Source: Anaerolineaceae bacterium (GTDB lineage: Bacteria; Chloroflexota; Anaerolineae; Anaerolineales; Anaerolineaceae). From it: a stretch of DNA of 24,683 nucleotides. The position numbers were made by a program, and so were the translations under genes. Below the pieces are notes generated by a model. That model did no database searches, was not told the origin of the DNA, and worked only from the letters and a program-made list of their open reading frames with translations. The DNA lies in assembly GCA_003524305.1 (NCBI GenBank), contig DQHW01000035.1, forward strand, positions 17,585 to 42,267, given 5' to 3'. Below are positions 7,623 through 15,655 of the stretch, piece by piece. How positions within the stretch are numbered: the stretch's first letter is position 1; every line of letters begins with the position of its first letter.

Positions 7623-8201
7623 TTATATATTTGTGAAATCCTGTTCATTTGAAGGGGTAATCATTTGTCCGAGAAGCTGCAGCAATTCATCATCTGAAAA
7701 TAATTTCAATTGTTTGGTGTTTTCATCTGGAAGATAATTTTGTTTCCTTTCGCGCAGGCACTTCCACAACACGTCGCGGTCATTTGATTTGACCACCAGG
7801 TCATTCACGATTCGTGCTTCATTCAGCAGGGAACCCAATGTATATAAGAATGTTATCCTTTTCCATTCACCTGCGGGGATGGGCGGAGACAATTTTTCAA
7901 TCGGCCCAATCTGTATCTTGAAATACTCTTCATTTGCCCTGGGATGATCCACCTCATCTTTTAGTAAAGCACCTCGAGTGGTTAATTCATGTCCCGTCAC
8001 TTCAGCAAAATACTCAATTCGCCAACGATGCTCATAACCAAAACTGCCGGTTTGATAGAAGGCAAGGTAATCGACATCAATGATCTTGGGCGCCATCCTT
8101 AAGGGGATGCGATACCAGCCCAACAAACGGGCAATTTCAAAATCTTTGGTATTGGGCATGACAGCAACTAAAATCAGGGCATTTTCAGAAAAAGAGTTCA
8201 T
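7623..8201 (-). CDS. Conserved hypothetical protein with WYRIP motif
   Basis: 192 aa, soluble, with no signal peptide or membrane segment. The N-terminal 130 residues contain an ordered set of motifs: PNTKDFEIARLLGWYRIPLR, DYLAFYQTGSFG, HPRANEEYFKIQIGP and EWKRITFLYTLGSLLNEARIVNDL. I recall this arrangement from uncharacterised proteins of Chloroflexi and cyanobacteria, some fused to nuclease-like domains, but I cannot name the family with certainty. The C-terminal 50 residues are charged and low in similarity to anything I know. The ATG has AAGGAAGGG upstream. It begins just after a strong terminator, so it likely starts a new transcript that may continue into hydA 65 bp downstream. Confidence 0.85.
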   Translation of the reverse strand: MNSFSENALILVAVMPNTKDFEIARLLGWYRIPLRMAPKIIDVDYLAFYQTGSFGYEHRWRIEYFAEVTGHELTTRGALLKDEVDHPRANEEYFKIQIGPIEKLSPPIPAGEWKRITFLYTLGSLLNEARIVNDLVVKSNDRDVLWKCLRERKQNYLPDENTKQLKLFSDDELLQLLGQMITPSNEQDFTNI

Positions 8202-8266
8202 AAGTCCCTTCCTTCAATATCCCGCACAACATTTCACCAATATTGTAGCTGATTCTGATTAAAAAA

Positions 8267-8299
8267 TGTCTGGGTCTGACAAGCAATCAGACCCAGACA
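8267..8299 (-). terminator. Strong Rho-independent terminator after the transporter/PLP-enzyme operon
   Basis: A perfect 13-bp stem (TGTCTGGGTCTGA / TCAGACCCAGACA) with a 7-base loop, followed directly on the minus strand by TTTTTT (8261-8266). It lies about 20 bp after the stop of the 489-aa PLP enzyme. It separates that operon from the 192-aa protein and hydA. Confidence 0.95.
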
Positions 8300-8317
8300 A
8301 TCATATTAGTAAACCAC

Positions 8318-9787
8318 CTATTTACTTATGCCGACCCGATCATTAAATTCGGCAATCAATTCATCCACTTTGCCTACCTGCTCTTGAACTTCTGTCCAAT
8401 AATCAGGGGCATACCATTGGTCTTGAATTTCTTGATAGGTCTTACCCTGCTGCTCCACCCAGGTGAAATATTTCAAATTATGTACCCGTTTACGTGATTC
8501 GTATGTTAATTCCAACAAATTATCGCTGGTAACTCCCTGTAAATATTGAGCGAAGACTGCGGCTGCATCCGATTCTGTAAACAAACCCATTTCATTGTGC
8601 ATTTCTTTGATCCTGCTGCCATAAAGTTCCATGGAATCAGTAAAAACGGTAAAAACAATATCTGATTCAGTTAATTCATTGTACTTGGCAAATTTAATTG
8701 AAGATAAAATGTTGGCAATGCCTGAGAAACCGAGCAAATTGAGGTGTTCGATCACCTCCTGCGGCACTCCTTTTTTGGCCAGATACTTGCGTCCTTCAGG
8801 TTCATTAAATAGACGAGAGATATTCACGACGGCATTGTCATCAATCGCCACCACAAAATCAGTGTTTTTAACGTTATGGATCCACGGCACATGTTTGTCG
8901 CCAATGCCTTCAATGCGGTGGGCGCCAAAACCATTATTCAACAAAGTCGGACATTGCAACGCTTCACTGGCGATAATTTTACTGGTTGGGTACAACTGCT
9001 TCAGATAATCACCAGAGGCTATTGTACCGGCGGAACCAGTGGTCAATGCCACGCCACGATAGTTGTCACCTGGGCGGGAAACCTTCTTGAGGACCTCATC
9101 AATGGCATGACCGGTAATCTCGTAATGCCACATGTAATTGCCAAACTCTTCAAATTGATTGAAAATCATCAAGTCCTGACCTGATTTTCTCAGTTCCCAG
9201 CACTTATCAAAGATTTCTTTGACGTTTGATTCTGTTCCGGGGGTGGCAATTACTTCACTGGCAATATTTTGCAGCCAATCAAAACGTTCACGAGACATAC
9301 CCTGCGGCAGAATGGCGATGGATTCGCAAGCCATCAGCGCAGAATCATAGGCGCCTCCGCGGCAATAATTGCCCGTGGAAGGCCAGACTGCTTTTTGCCG
9401 TGTCGGATCAAACTGACCCGTCACCAAACGAGGTACCAGGCAGCCGTAAGCCGCCCCCACCTTATGTGCGCCGGTTGGGAACCACTTTCCCACCAGGCCA
9501 ATTACTCGTGCTTTGGTACCTGTCAGGCTTGAGGGTAGTTCCAAATAATTTGCACCACCAAAACCACCACCTTTTTCAACCGGTTGATTATGCCAGGTGA
9601 TGCGGAACAAGTTACGCGGATGCACATCCCATAAGCCCACATTGCGAAGTTCATCCTTGATCTTTCCCGGGATCAATTCTGGATTCTTCATTTGTGCAAA
9701 GGTCGGCAGAATGATATTTTGTTTCCTCATCCGCTCAACTGTTCTTTCGAGTGATTCTTTGTTAACGGCTAAATCAATTTTCGTCAT
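8318..9787 (-). CDS. Fold-type-II PLP-dependent enzyme (tryptophan synthase beta / cysteine synthase superfamily)
   Basis: 489 aa, longer than cysteine synthase (about 310) or threonine dehydratase. The likely PLP lysine is Lys109 in WFPTGAHKVGAAYG. The glycine-rich phosphate-binding loop is TTGSAGTIASGDYLK near 260. STGNYCRGGAYDSALMAC is a characteristic substrate-loop segment. About 110 extra C-terminal residues, rich in aromatic and charged side chains (WYAPDYWTEVQEQ), follow the catalytic core. The reaction is not determined: beta-elimination or replacement on an amino acid is typical. YgeX-type diaminopropionate ammonia-lyase accompanies ygeW and ygeY in E. coli; this protein is not a clear YgeX homologue but could fill a similar slot. 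The start has GGAG 8 bases upstream. It is the last gene before the strong terminator. Confidence 0.87.
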   Translation of the reverse strand: MTKIDLAVNKESLERTVERMRKQNIILPTFAQMKNPELIPGKIKDELRNVGLWDVHPRNLFRITWHNQPVEKGGGFGGANYLELPSSLTGTKARVIGLVGKWFPTGAHKVGAAYGCLVPRLVTGQFDPTRQKAVWPSTGNYCRGGAYDSALMACESIAILPQGMSRERFDWLQNIASEVIATPGTESNVKEIFDKCWELRKSGQDLMIFNQFEEFGNYMWHYEITGHAIDEVLKKVSRPGDNYRGVALTTGSAGTIASGDYLKQLYPTSKIIASEALQCPTLLNNGFGAHRIEGIGDKHVPWIHNVKNTDFVVAIDDNAVVNISRLFNEPEGRKYLAKKGVPQEVIEHLNLLGFSGIANILSSIKFAKYNELTESDIVFTVFTDSMELYGSRIKEMHNEMGLFTESDAAAVFAQYLQGVTSDNLLELTYESRKRVHNLKYFTWVEQQGKTYQEIQDQWYAPDYWTEVQEQVGKVDELIAEFNDRVGISK

Positions 9788-9807
9788 TCACTCAACTCCA
9801 ATTTGGA

Positions 9808-10740
9808 TTATTTGTTATCTGGAGCCTCACTGGTAATGTAGAGAGGACGTCCCTTGGCTTCATCATAAATTCTACCCACATATTCACCTAGAATCCCCAG
9901 GCAGATCAGTTGTACACCCCCAAGGAAAAGTACAGCAATCAAAGTGGTAGCCTGCCCAAAAAAGAATTGAGACCCTATCAGGCGCAAGATTGCCACCACC
10001 GGAATGGCCACGATACTGAGCCCGGCAGATATGAAACCGAAAACCATGGCCATTTGCAGCGGCATATATGAAAAACTGGTGATGGCCGTAAACGCCAGTT
10101 TGATCATTTTCTTGAATGGATATTTCGTAGTTCCGGCAAAGCGTGCCGCGCGTTTATATGATACACCGATGGTTTTGTATCCAACCCATGCAGACATGCC
10201 GCGTAAAAAACGGTGGCGTTCACGCATACTGTTCATCACATCCACAACCTTGCGATCCAGCAAACGGAAATCGCCAGTATTCATTGGGATCTTTACATCA
10301 GTGATGCGGTAAATAATTTTATAGAATGCTGAGGCTGTGGTTTTCTTAAACCAGGTTTCCCCTTCTCTTTCTGATCTTACGGCGTAAACCACCTGGTAGC
10401 CCTCACGCCATTTGGTAATCAATTCAAGGATCACTTCTGGAGGGTCCTGAAGGTCAGCATCGATGATAATGGCAGCTTCTCCCCGGCAATAATCAAGGCC
10501 GGCAGTCACGGCAATTTGGTGTCCAAAATTGCGTGCAAAGATTACCGGACGCACACGCTTTTCTTTTTTTGCCAGTTCACGGATCATATCGGTGGAGCCA
10601 TCTGAAGAACCATCATCCACCATCACAAATTCCCACTCCTCGCCGGTTTTATCCATTACTTCACTTACGCGGCGATAAAGTTCATCAAAACACCCTTTTT
10701 CATTGTATATGGGGGCAATGATTGAAAAAACAGGTTTCAT
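9808..10740 (-). CDS. GT2 family glycosyltransferase, GtrB/DPM1-like, membrane-anchored
   Basis: 310 aa. The N-terminal GT-A domain has SIIAPIYNEKG, the nucleotide-binding VDDGSSDGS and the metal-binding DADLQDPPE. The C-terminus has two membrane helices (about 225-253 and 265-288). This is the architecture of polyprenyl-phosphate mannosyl- or glucosyltransferases (DPM1, GtrB, ArnC), which load a sugar from a nucleotide donor onto a lipid carrier on the cytoplasmic face. It begins 12 bp after the threonine-synthase-like gene with AAAGGA upstream, and ends 20 bp before the PLP enzyme, so it is in the operon despite having no obvious link to purine metabolism. The sugar and acceptor cannot be read from the sequence. 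Confidence 0.92.
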   Translation of the reverse strand: MKPVFSIIAPIYNEKGCFDELYRRVSEVMDKTGEEWEFVMVDDGSSDGSTDMIRELAKKEKRVRPVIFARNFGHQIAVTAGLDYCRGEAAIIIDADLQDPPEVILELITKWREGYQVVYAVRSEREGETWFKKTTASAFYKIIYRITDVKIPMNTGDFRLLDRKVVDVMNSMRERHRFLRGMSAWVGYKTIGVSYKRAARFAGTTKYPFKKMIKLAFTAITSFSYMPLQMAMVFGFISAGLSIVAIPVVAILRLIGSQFFFGQATTLIAVLFLGGVQLICLGILGEYVGRIYDEAKGRPLYITSEAPDNK

Positions 10741-10752
10741 GATTGAAGTCCT

Positions 10753-12000
10753 TTATAAATGCAAATACTTTTTGAGTGATTTTAGATTTGGTTCAATGAT
10801 CGGAGCCGCCTGTACTGCCATCATGGCAGCGCGAATATCCTTCAATCCATTGCCGGTATTGATCACCACAACGGGATCATCCTCAAAGATCATGCCTGTA
10901 GATATCGCTTTCTTAAGGCCGACATAAGCAGTGGACCCCGCAGGTTCACAAAAAATACCATAGGCGCCAAGTTCGCTGATCCCCTTGATGATATCATCAT
11001 CCGCAACAGTAAGGTAGGCTCCCCCGGTGTCTCTCGCGGCGCGGATGGCGCGAACCCCATCTCTTGGTAAATCCACACTGATAGAATCCGCCAAAGTTGC
11101 GGCCGTAACCGGGGTAATGGTTTCGGTATTGGCAAAATAAGCATTGGCGATGGCGGCTGATTTTTCCGATTGAACACCAAAAATCCGCGGCATCTGTTTC
11201 AACCATCCCAAAGCAAACAAATCTTTAAATCCTTTATGTATTCCCGAAATGATGTTTCCATCTCCGACTGAGACAAAGACGCATAACCTTTTTGAGTCTG
11301 GAGCCAACTCAAGGCATATTTGTTCCCAAATTTCAAAAGCAGCGGTCTTTTTGCCTTCAAGCGTAAAAGGGTTGTAACCGGTATTTCGGCAATACCAGTT
11401 GAATTCTTGAGCCGCCTCAATGGTTAGATCAAAAGCGGCATCATAATTTCCATCAACCAGGATCACTTCTGCACCATAGATCAGCAGCTGGGCAACCTTG
11501 GCCTGTGGGGCGGTTTTTGGAGCAAAAATAATCGCTTTTTGACCAATGGCTGCGGACATCCCAGCCAAGGCGGCTCCAGCGTTACCCGTTGAAGCGGTGA
11601 CTACTATTTCAGCACCAATCTCGCGTGCTCTTGCCACAACCACCGCGGAGGCACGATCTTTAAAGGATGCGGTCGGGTTTTTTCCTTCATCCTTTAACCA
11701 AAAAGACAGCAAACCGAGTTTTTTTTGTAAATCAGGAGGTGAATATAAGGGAGTCCAACCTGAGTGGTGAAGAGGGGTTCGCTCTCCACCCGGATCAACG
11801 ATTGGAAGCAGCGGCAAATAGCGCCATAGGGAATAATCAGTTCGCGAGGTGATATCCTCTGGTTGATATTTATGACCCAGATGTTCAAAATCAATCACCA
11901 CATCCAGGTTGCCGGCGCATTGCGGACAAGTATACAAGACCGAGGCTGGTAGGTATTCCTTGTTACAAATCGAACACTTGTAACCGGTATATTGTGCCAT
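10753..12000 (-). CDS. thrC: Threonine synthase-like PLP enzyme with N-terminal zinc ribbon
   Basis: 415 aa. Residues 7-31 form a zinc ribbon (Cys9, Cys12, Cys25, Cys28). The PLP lysine is Lys114 in NPTASFKDRAS, the standard threonine synthase signature, followed by VTASTGNAGAALAGMSAA and the phosphate loop VSVGDGNIISGIHKG. Threonine synthase makes threonine from O-phosphohomoserine. It starts 7 bp after the last permease gene of the purine transporter, so it is probably cotranscribed. No other threonine genes (hom, thrB) are nearby. Because of this setting it may be a paralogue with a different amino-acid substrate; family membership is firm, the exact reaction less so. Confidence 0.86.
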   Translation of the reverse strand: MAQYTGYKCSICNKEYLPASVLYTCPQCAGNLDVVIDFEHLGHKYQPEDITSRTDYSLWRYLPLLPIVDPGGERTPLHHSGWTPLYSPPDLQKKLGLLSFWLKDEGKNPTASFKDRASAVVVARAREIGAEIVVTASTGNAGAALAGMSAAIGQKAIIFAPKTAPQAKVAQLLIYGAEVILVDGNYDAAFDLTIEAAQEFNWYCRNTGYNPFTLEGKKTAAFEIWEQICLELAPDSKRLCVFVSVGDGNIISGIHKGFKDLFALGWLKQMPRIFGVQSEKSAAIANAYFANTETITPVTAATLADSISVDLPRDGVRAIRAARDTGGAYLTVADDDIIKGISELGAYGIFCEPAGSTAYVGLKKAISTGMIFEDDPVVVINTGNGLKDIRAAMMAVQAAPIIEPNLKSLKKYLHL

Positions 12001-12007
12001 ACTGTGC

Positions 12008-13000
12008 CTATTCTTTTTCGAATGGTATGCCTAAAGCTGCCGGCGGAGAGGTTCTCATTGCCCGCAGTATTTTGGCAATCGTCCTTCTAACATTTTCAGG
12101 CAGGCCAGCCAGGGTGCGATCCACCCAGTCAGCATTGCCGATATTAACAAACAACAAAGCCAGGATCATCAATGGAAAAGGCGCAACCTGGAAGATGCGG
12201 GAGTTCACATTGGGAAGCAAGGGCTGCAGCACAATTCCAAGATATTGCAATAATACGAACAAATAAGCACCCAAGGCGCCTTTGAGCGGATGCCAACTGC
12301 CAAAAATGGTGATGGCCAGGATGATCCAACCAATGCCGTCAAAGCCTGATAATTGTCCGTTCCAGGTCTTGACACTCAATGAATAGAGAGCGCCGCCAAC
12401 GCCCACCAGGGCGCCGCCAATGGCCGTATAAATATAACGCATACGATTGACATTCACTCCGCGGATGTATGCCGCCGAGGGCCGCTCGCCGATGCCTTGT
12501 AAAACCAACCCTTGATGTGTTTTAAAAATCCACCAAAAACACACAAAGATCGAGACATAACTCAAGTAAGTTAAGATGGTTTGTTTAAATAGAATGGGAC
12601 CGATAAATGGTATGGACGACAGTAACGGTATGGGCACTTGTGGCAGCAGCATCACGGGTTTGCCTACATAGGGTGCACCCAAAAAATAAGCCAGGCTTTT
12701 CGTGGCAATTGCCAAAACATAACCTACTGCAACTTGTGACTGTTTCAAAGAAATACTCATGAAAGCAATCAATAATGCAACCAACGCGCCAACGATTGCC
12801 GCGGCAACAAATCCGAGCATAAAACTGTTGGTGGTTGTGCCAACCACAAACCCCACCATCGCGGTAAGGATCAAGCTGCCGTTGAGCGAAAGGTTCATCA
12901 CCCCTGCCCGCTCGGTGATGGTTTCACCCATGACGCCAAAGATGACAGGCGCCGCCCATGCAAAAATGGATCCGATGCTGATTGCCAGTGAATTATCCAC
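12008..13000 (-). CDS. ABC transporter permease, nucleoside/purine (BMP-type), second subunit
   Basis: 330 aa with about 9-10 membrane helices. APVIFGVMGETITERAGVMNLSLNGSLI near the N-terminus and GLVLQGIGERPSAAYIRGVNV in the middle are typical of the NupQ/YufQ-type permeases (branched-chain/ribose/BMP permease family). The GTG start, with GGAG 6 bases before it, overlaps the end of the first permease by 8 bp. Together with the partner permease it forms the membrane channel of the importer. Relatives include B. subtilis NupQ for guanosine and the spirochaete BMP/PnrA purine nucleoside systems. Substrate is inferred from family and neighbours. Confidence 0.92.
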   Translation of the reverse strand: MDNSLAISIGSIFAWAAPVIFGVMGETITERAGVMNLSLNGSLILTAMVGFVVGTTTNSFMLGFVAAAIVGALVALLIAFMSISLKQSQVAVGYVLAIATKSLAYFLGAPYVGKPVMLLPQVPIPLLSSIPFIGPILFKQTILTYLSYVSIFVCFWWIFKTHQGLVLQGIGERPSAAYIRGVNVNRMRYIYTAIGGALVGVGGALYSLSVKTWNGQLSGFDGIGWIILAITIFGSWHPLKGALGAYLFVLLQYLGIVLQPLLPNVNSRIFQVAPFPLMILALLFVNIGNADWVDRTLAGLPENVRRTIAKILRAMRTSPPAALGIPFEKE

Positions 13001-14087
13001 TTTGCACTCCTTTATTCCTCTTGATCAACACTTTTCGAACTCCGTCCATGATCAACACAAAGATCACCAATGACCCTTGAATGACACCGGCGAGGTTAGA
13101 GTCAAGTTTCAAATCGATTCCCAAGCCTGCCGCACCTTTACTCAAAGCGATGAAGATGAAGGCTATGGGGGCGGTAATAAGAGGCTGAATATTGGCCAAC
13201 ATGCCAACCATCAAACCAATGTAACCATAGCCGCCTGAAATATTATTTCGCAGCACGTGATTAAAACCAGTCACCTGCAAGGCACCGGTCAATCCAGCTA
13301 AAACACCGCATAAAACAAAAGCCAACAGCATATAACGGTTGGTCGGGATGCCAAGCAGAAAAGATGATTTATTATTCTTGCCCACTGCTTTCAATTTCAA
13401 CCCAAAGTAGGTTCCCTTCAAAATGACGGTCACTAAAATAACACAAATTACCGCGATGCCTAATGCCCATAAGCTAAGGTAGGTGCCTTCAACCTGTGGC
13501 AGCCAAAACCTTGATTCAAGCATTTTGGTGGAGCCATTGGCAACACCCTCAGGCTTCCAGGGGCCGTAAACGAGAAACAGCATTACAGCATCGGCAATAA
13601 AGTTGAATCCCAATCCGCCAAAGATTTCATTTACACCGCCAAAGTTCTTCAAAATACCGACCAGCAAAGCCCATATCGCACCTCCGAAGATTCCAGCGAG
13701 GATGCATAGGGTAATCACGAGAGCGCTTGGGGCATCAGAACCTTCAAAGATGCGAATGATACCGTAGGCAAAAATAGCCCCCATTTCAATTTGGCCTTCC
13801 ATTCCGATATTCCAAAGACCGGCGGTGAAGGTAAACATCAGACCAAGCGAAGCTAAAACCAAAGGCACCCAGGCTTGAATCACCTGTGTAGCGTTATTTG
13901 TTGAACCAAATGCGCCTGAAAGGATGGTTTGAAAAACACTGATGGGGTTCACCTTCATAACCCAAACAAACAAGCTGGTAAAGACTAAAGCCAATACAAC
14001 CGCCATGGTCATTGAAATGGCTCTGTTTGTAAGCAAGTGAATCAGAAAAGAGTTCTGGTTGGGATTTTTAGTTTTTTCTTTTTCCAT
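12993..14087 (-). CDS. ABC transporter permease, nucleoside/purine (BMP-type), first subunit
   Basis: 364 aa from the ATG at 14087. A TTG at 14105 is also in frame, but the ribosome site AAGGA lies between them, 7 bases before this ATG. The protein has a charged cytoplasmic N-terminus (about 20 residues) and roughly 9-10 membrane helices. TFTAGLWNIGMEGQIEMGA and FGGLGFNFIADAVMLFLVYGPW are typical of NupP/YufP permeases. It directly follows the ATPase and overlaps the second permease. It forms half of the translocation channel. Confidence 0.92.
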   Translation of the reverse strand: MEKEKTKNPNQNSFLIHLLTNRAISMTMAVVLALVFTSLFVWVMKVNPISVFQTILSGAFGSTNNATQVIQAWVPLVLASLGLMFTFTAGLWNIGMEGQIEMGAIFAYGIIRIFEGSDAPSALVITLCILAGIFGGAIWALLVGILKNFGGVNEIFGGLGFNFIADAVMLFLVYGPWKPEGVANGSTKMLESRFWLPQVEGTYLSLWALGIAVICVILVTVILKGTYFGLKLKAVGKNNKSSFLLGIPTNRYMLLAFVLCGVLAGLTGALQVTGFNHVLRNNISGGYGYIGLMVGMLANIQPLITAPIAFIFIALSKGAAGLGIDLKLDSNLAGVIQGSLVIFVLIMDGVRKVLIKRNKGVQSG

Positions 14088-14105
14088 GTGATGATCCTTT
14101 TTCAA

Positions 14106-15587
14106 TTATTCCCAACCCCTGCCACCAATTAGCTGACCCAATTGATCTACAGAGACATCTCCAGCGTCGAGAGGTTTTGAAACCTTGCCTCCAAAGAAGA
14201 CCAATATGCGATCACTATATTGAAGAATTTCGTCAAGGTCAGAAGACACAAAGAAGATACTGGCTCCTTCCAGGCAACGCTGCTTTAATTTACTCCAGAT
14301 ATAGAGTGTTGATTCAATATCCAAACCACGTGTGGGATGATCTAAAAGGAGCAACCTCAGCGGCTGCCGCAACAAAGCAAGTTCCGCGCGCTGCTGATTG
14401 CCGCCAGACAGTGATTCAACCTTATTCTCAGCCGTTCCTTTAATATTGAAATCCTGGATTCGTTTTTCTGTTAACTGCAAGGCAGCTTTTGCATCCACAA
14501 AAAAGCCCTTTTGTTTTTCAGCCAGGATAAAATGTTCCTTTAAGTCAAGGCCTGCAATGAGCCCTTCATCCAAACGATCAGCAGGTAAGAATGATATGCC
14601 CTCATTCTTAAATTCAAAATAATGTTTACCCACTAAATCTTTTTTCGGACCTTTTTCATCATGGAGCCAGAGATGGCCGCCTGAAGGACGGATAATGCCG
14701 GCCAGGGCTCTAAGCAATAAACCCTGTCCTGATCCTTCCATGCCGGCCAGGCCAATCACCTCGCCTTTTTGGATGCAGAAATTTACATTTTTAATCGGTA
14801 AACGAGCGTCATCGATCTTAAGATCGATGACCTCGATATTGACATTTTCTTGTGAGCAGCATTTTTTATCACTGCGTGTTAATATCTTTCCGAACATCAT
14901 TTCAACTAATTTATCATTATCAAAAGGTGGACGCATTTGCCCGACGTTCATACCCTGTCTGAAAACTGCAACCTGGGTGCACAAGGCTTCCACTTCTTCC
15001 AATTTATGTGAAACAAATAGTATTGCTTTGCCCTGTTCTGATAACTTGCGAACCATGGCAAAAAGCTGCAGTTTTTGTGCAGCAGAAATTCCAGTGGTGG
15101 GTTCATCAAGAATTAATACATCTGCTCCCAACCACAACAACCGTATGATTTCCAATTGCTGTCTTTCACCCACAGACAGACTATCGATATATGCATCGGG
15201 TGAAATTGAAAAATTGAATTGTTTTTGAAGTTCGACAAATTCCTGGCGAACTTTTTTCCTGTTTGGGATCATGCCCTCGCGGCTGCCAAGAATTAGATTA
15301 TCCAACACCTTGAAAGGCGGAAAATCCAATGGATCTTGATGCAGCATACCGATTCCCAATTTTACAGAATCAGCAGGAGAAGCAATGTTAACTTCTTTTC
15401 CATCCAATAAAATATTACCGGCATCAAGCGAAATGAAACCGGAGAGTATCTTCATCAGGGTGCTTTTACCCGCCCCGTTTTCACCTAAAATCCCTTGCAC
15501 CTCGCCTGATTTTACGGTCAGCGAGATGTTATTGTTTGCGTGAACTTTGCCAAACGTCTTGTGAATGTTACGAACTTCGACATCCAT
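14106..15587 (-). CDS. ABC transporter ATPase with two nucleotide-binding domains, nucleoside/purine uptake
   Basis: 493 aa, the normal length for the duplicated ATPases of sugar and BMP-type importers (RbsA, NupO/YufO). Domain 1 (1-235): Walker A GENGAGKS at 35-42, signature LSVGERQQLE, Walker B LILDEPTTG. Domain 2 (about 250-490): degenerate Walker A (GMEGSGQG, without the usual GKS), signature LSGGNQQRAELA, and LLLLDHPTRGLD, where the catalytic Glu is His. One impaired site is usual in this family. It energises import by the two permeases downstream. It is separated from the binding-protein gene by a stem-loop at 15612-15641 that probably lowers its expression relative to the lipoprotein. 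Confidence 0.95.
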   Translation of the reverse strand: MDVEVRNIHKTFGKVHANNNISLTVKSGEVQGILGENGAGKSTLMKILSGFISLDAGNILLDGKEVNIASPADSVKLGIGMLHQDPLDFPPFKVLDNLILGSREGMIPNRKKVRQEFVELQKQFNFSISPDAYIDSLSVGERQQLEIIRLLWLGADVLILDEPTTGISAAQKLQLFAMVRKLSEQGKAILFVSHKLEEVEALCTQVAVFRQGMNVGQMRPPFDNDKLVEMMFGKILTRSDKKCCSQENVNIEVIDLKIDDARLPIKNVNFCIQKGEVIGLAGMEGSGQGLLLRALAGIIRPSGGHLWLHDEKGPKKDLVGKHYFEFKNEGISFLPADRLDEGLIAGLDLKEHFILAEKQKGFFVDAKAALQLTEKRIQDFNIKGTAENKVESLSGGNQQRAELALLRQPLRLLLLDHPTRGLDIESTLYIWSKLKQRCLEGASIFFVSSDLDEILQYSDRILVFFGGKVSKPLDAGDVSVDQLGQLIGGRGWE

Positions 15588-15611
15588 GGAACCTCAATTA
15601 GTCATAAAAGG

Positions 15612-15641
15612 AAAGGGAAGGCAAATGAATGCCTTCCCTTT
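15612..15641 (-). terminator. Intra-operon stem-loop (attenuator) between binding protein and ATPase genes
   Basis: A perfect 12-bp stem (AAAGGGAAGGCA with TGCCTTCCCTTT) and 6-base loop start about 15 bp after the lipoprotein stop. It is followed on the minus strand by the moderately U-rich TTTCCTTTTATG. A partial terminator or 3'-end stabiliser here would let the binding protein be made in excess over the membrane components, as is common in ABC import operons. Confidence 0.7.
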
Positions 15642-15655
15642 TATTAGTCGATCAA

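Noticed and set aside
14695..15228. Plus-strand open frame of 177 codons opposite the ABC ATPase
   Set aside because: The opposite strand carries intact Walker and signature motifs; this frame shows no domain and is a shadow.
14106..15587. Degenerate second Walker A and Glu-to-His change in the ABC ATPase as a sign of decay
   Set aside because: One impaired nucleotide-binding site is common in RbsA/NupO-type duplicated ATPases; the gene is full length and in an intact operon.
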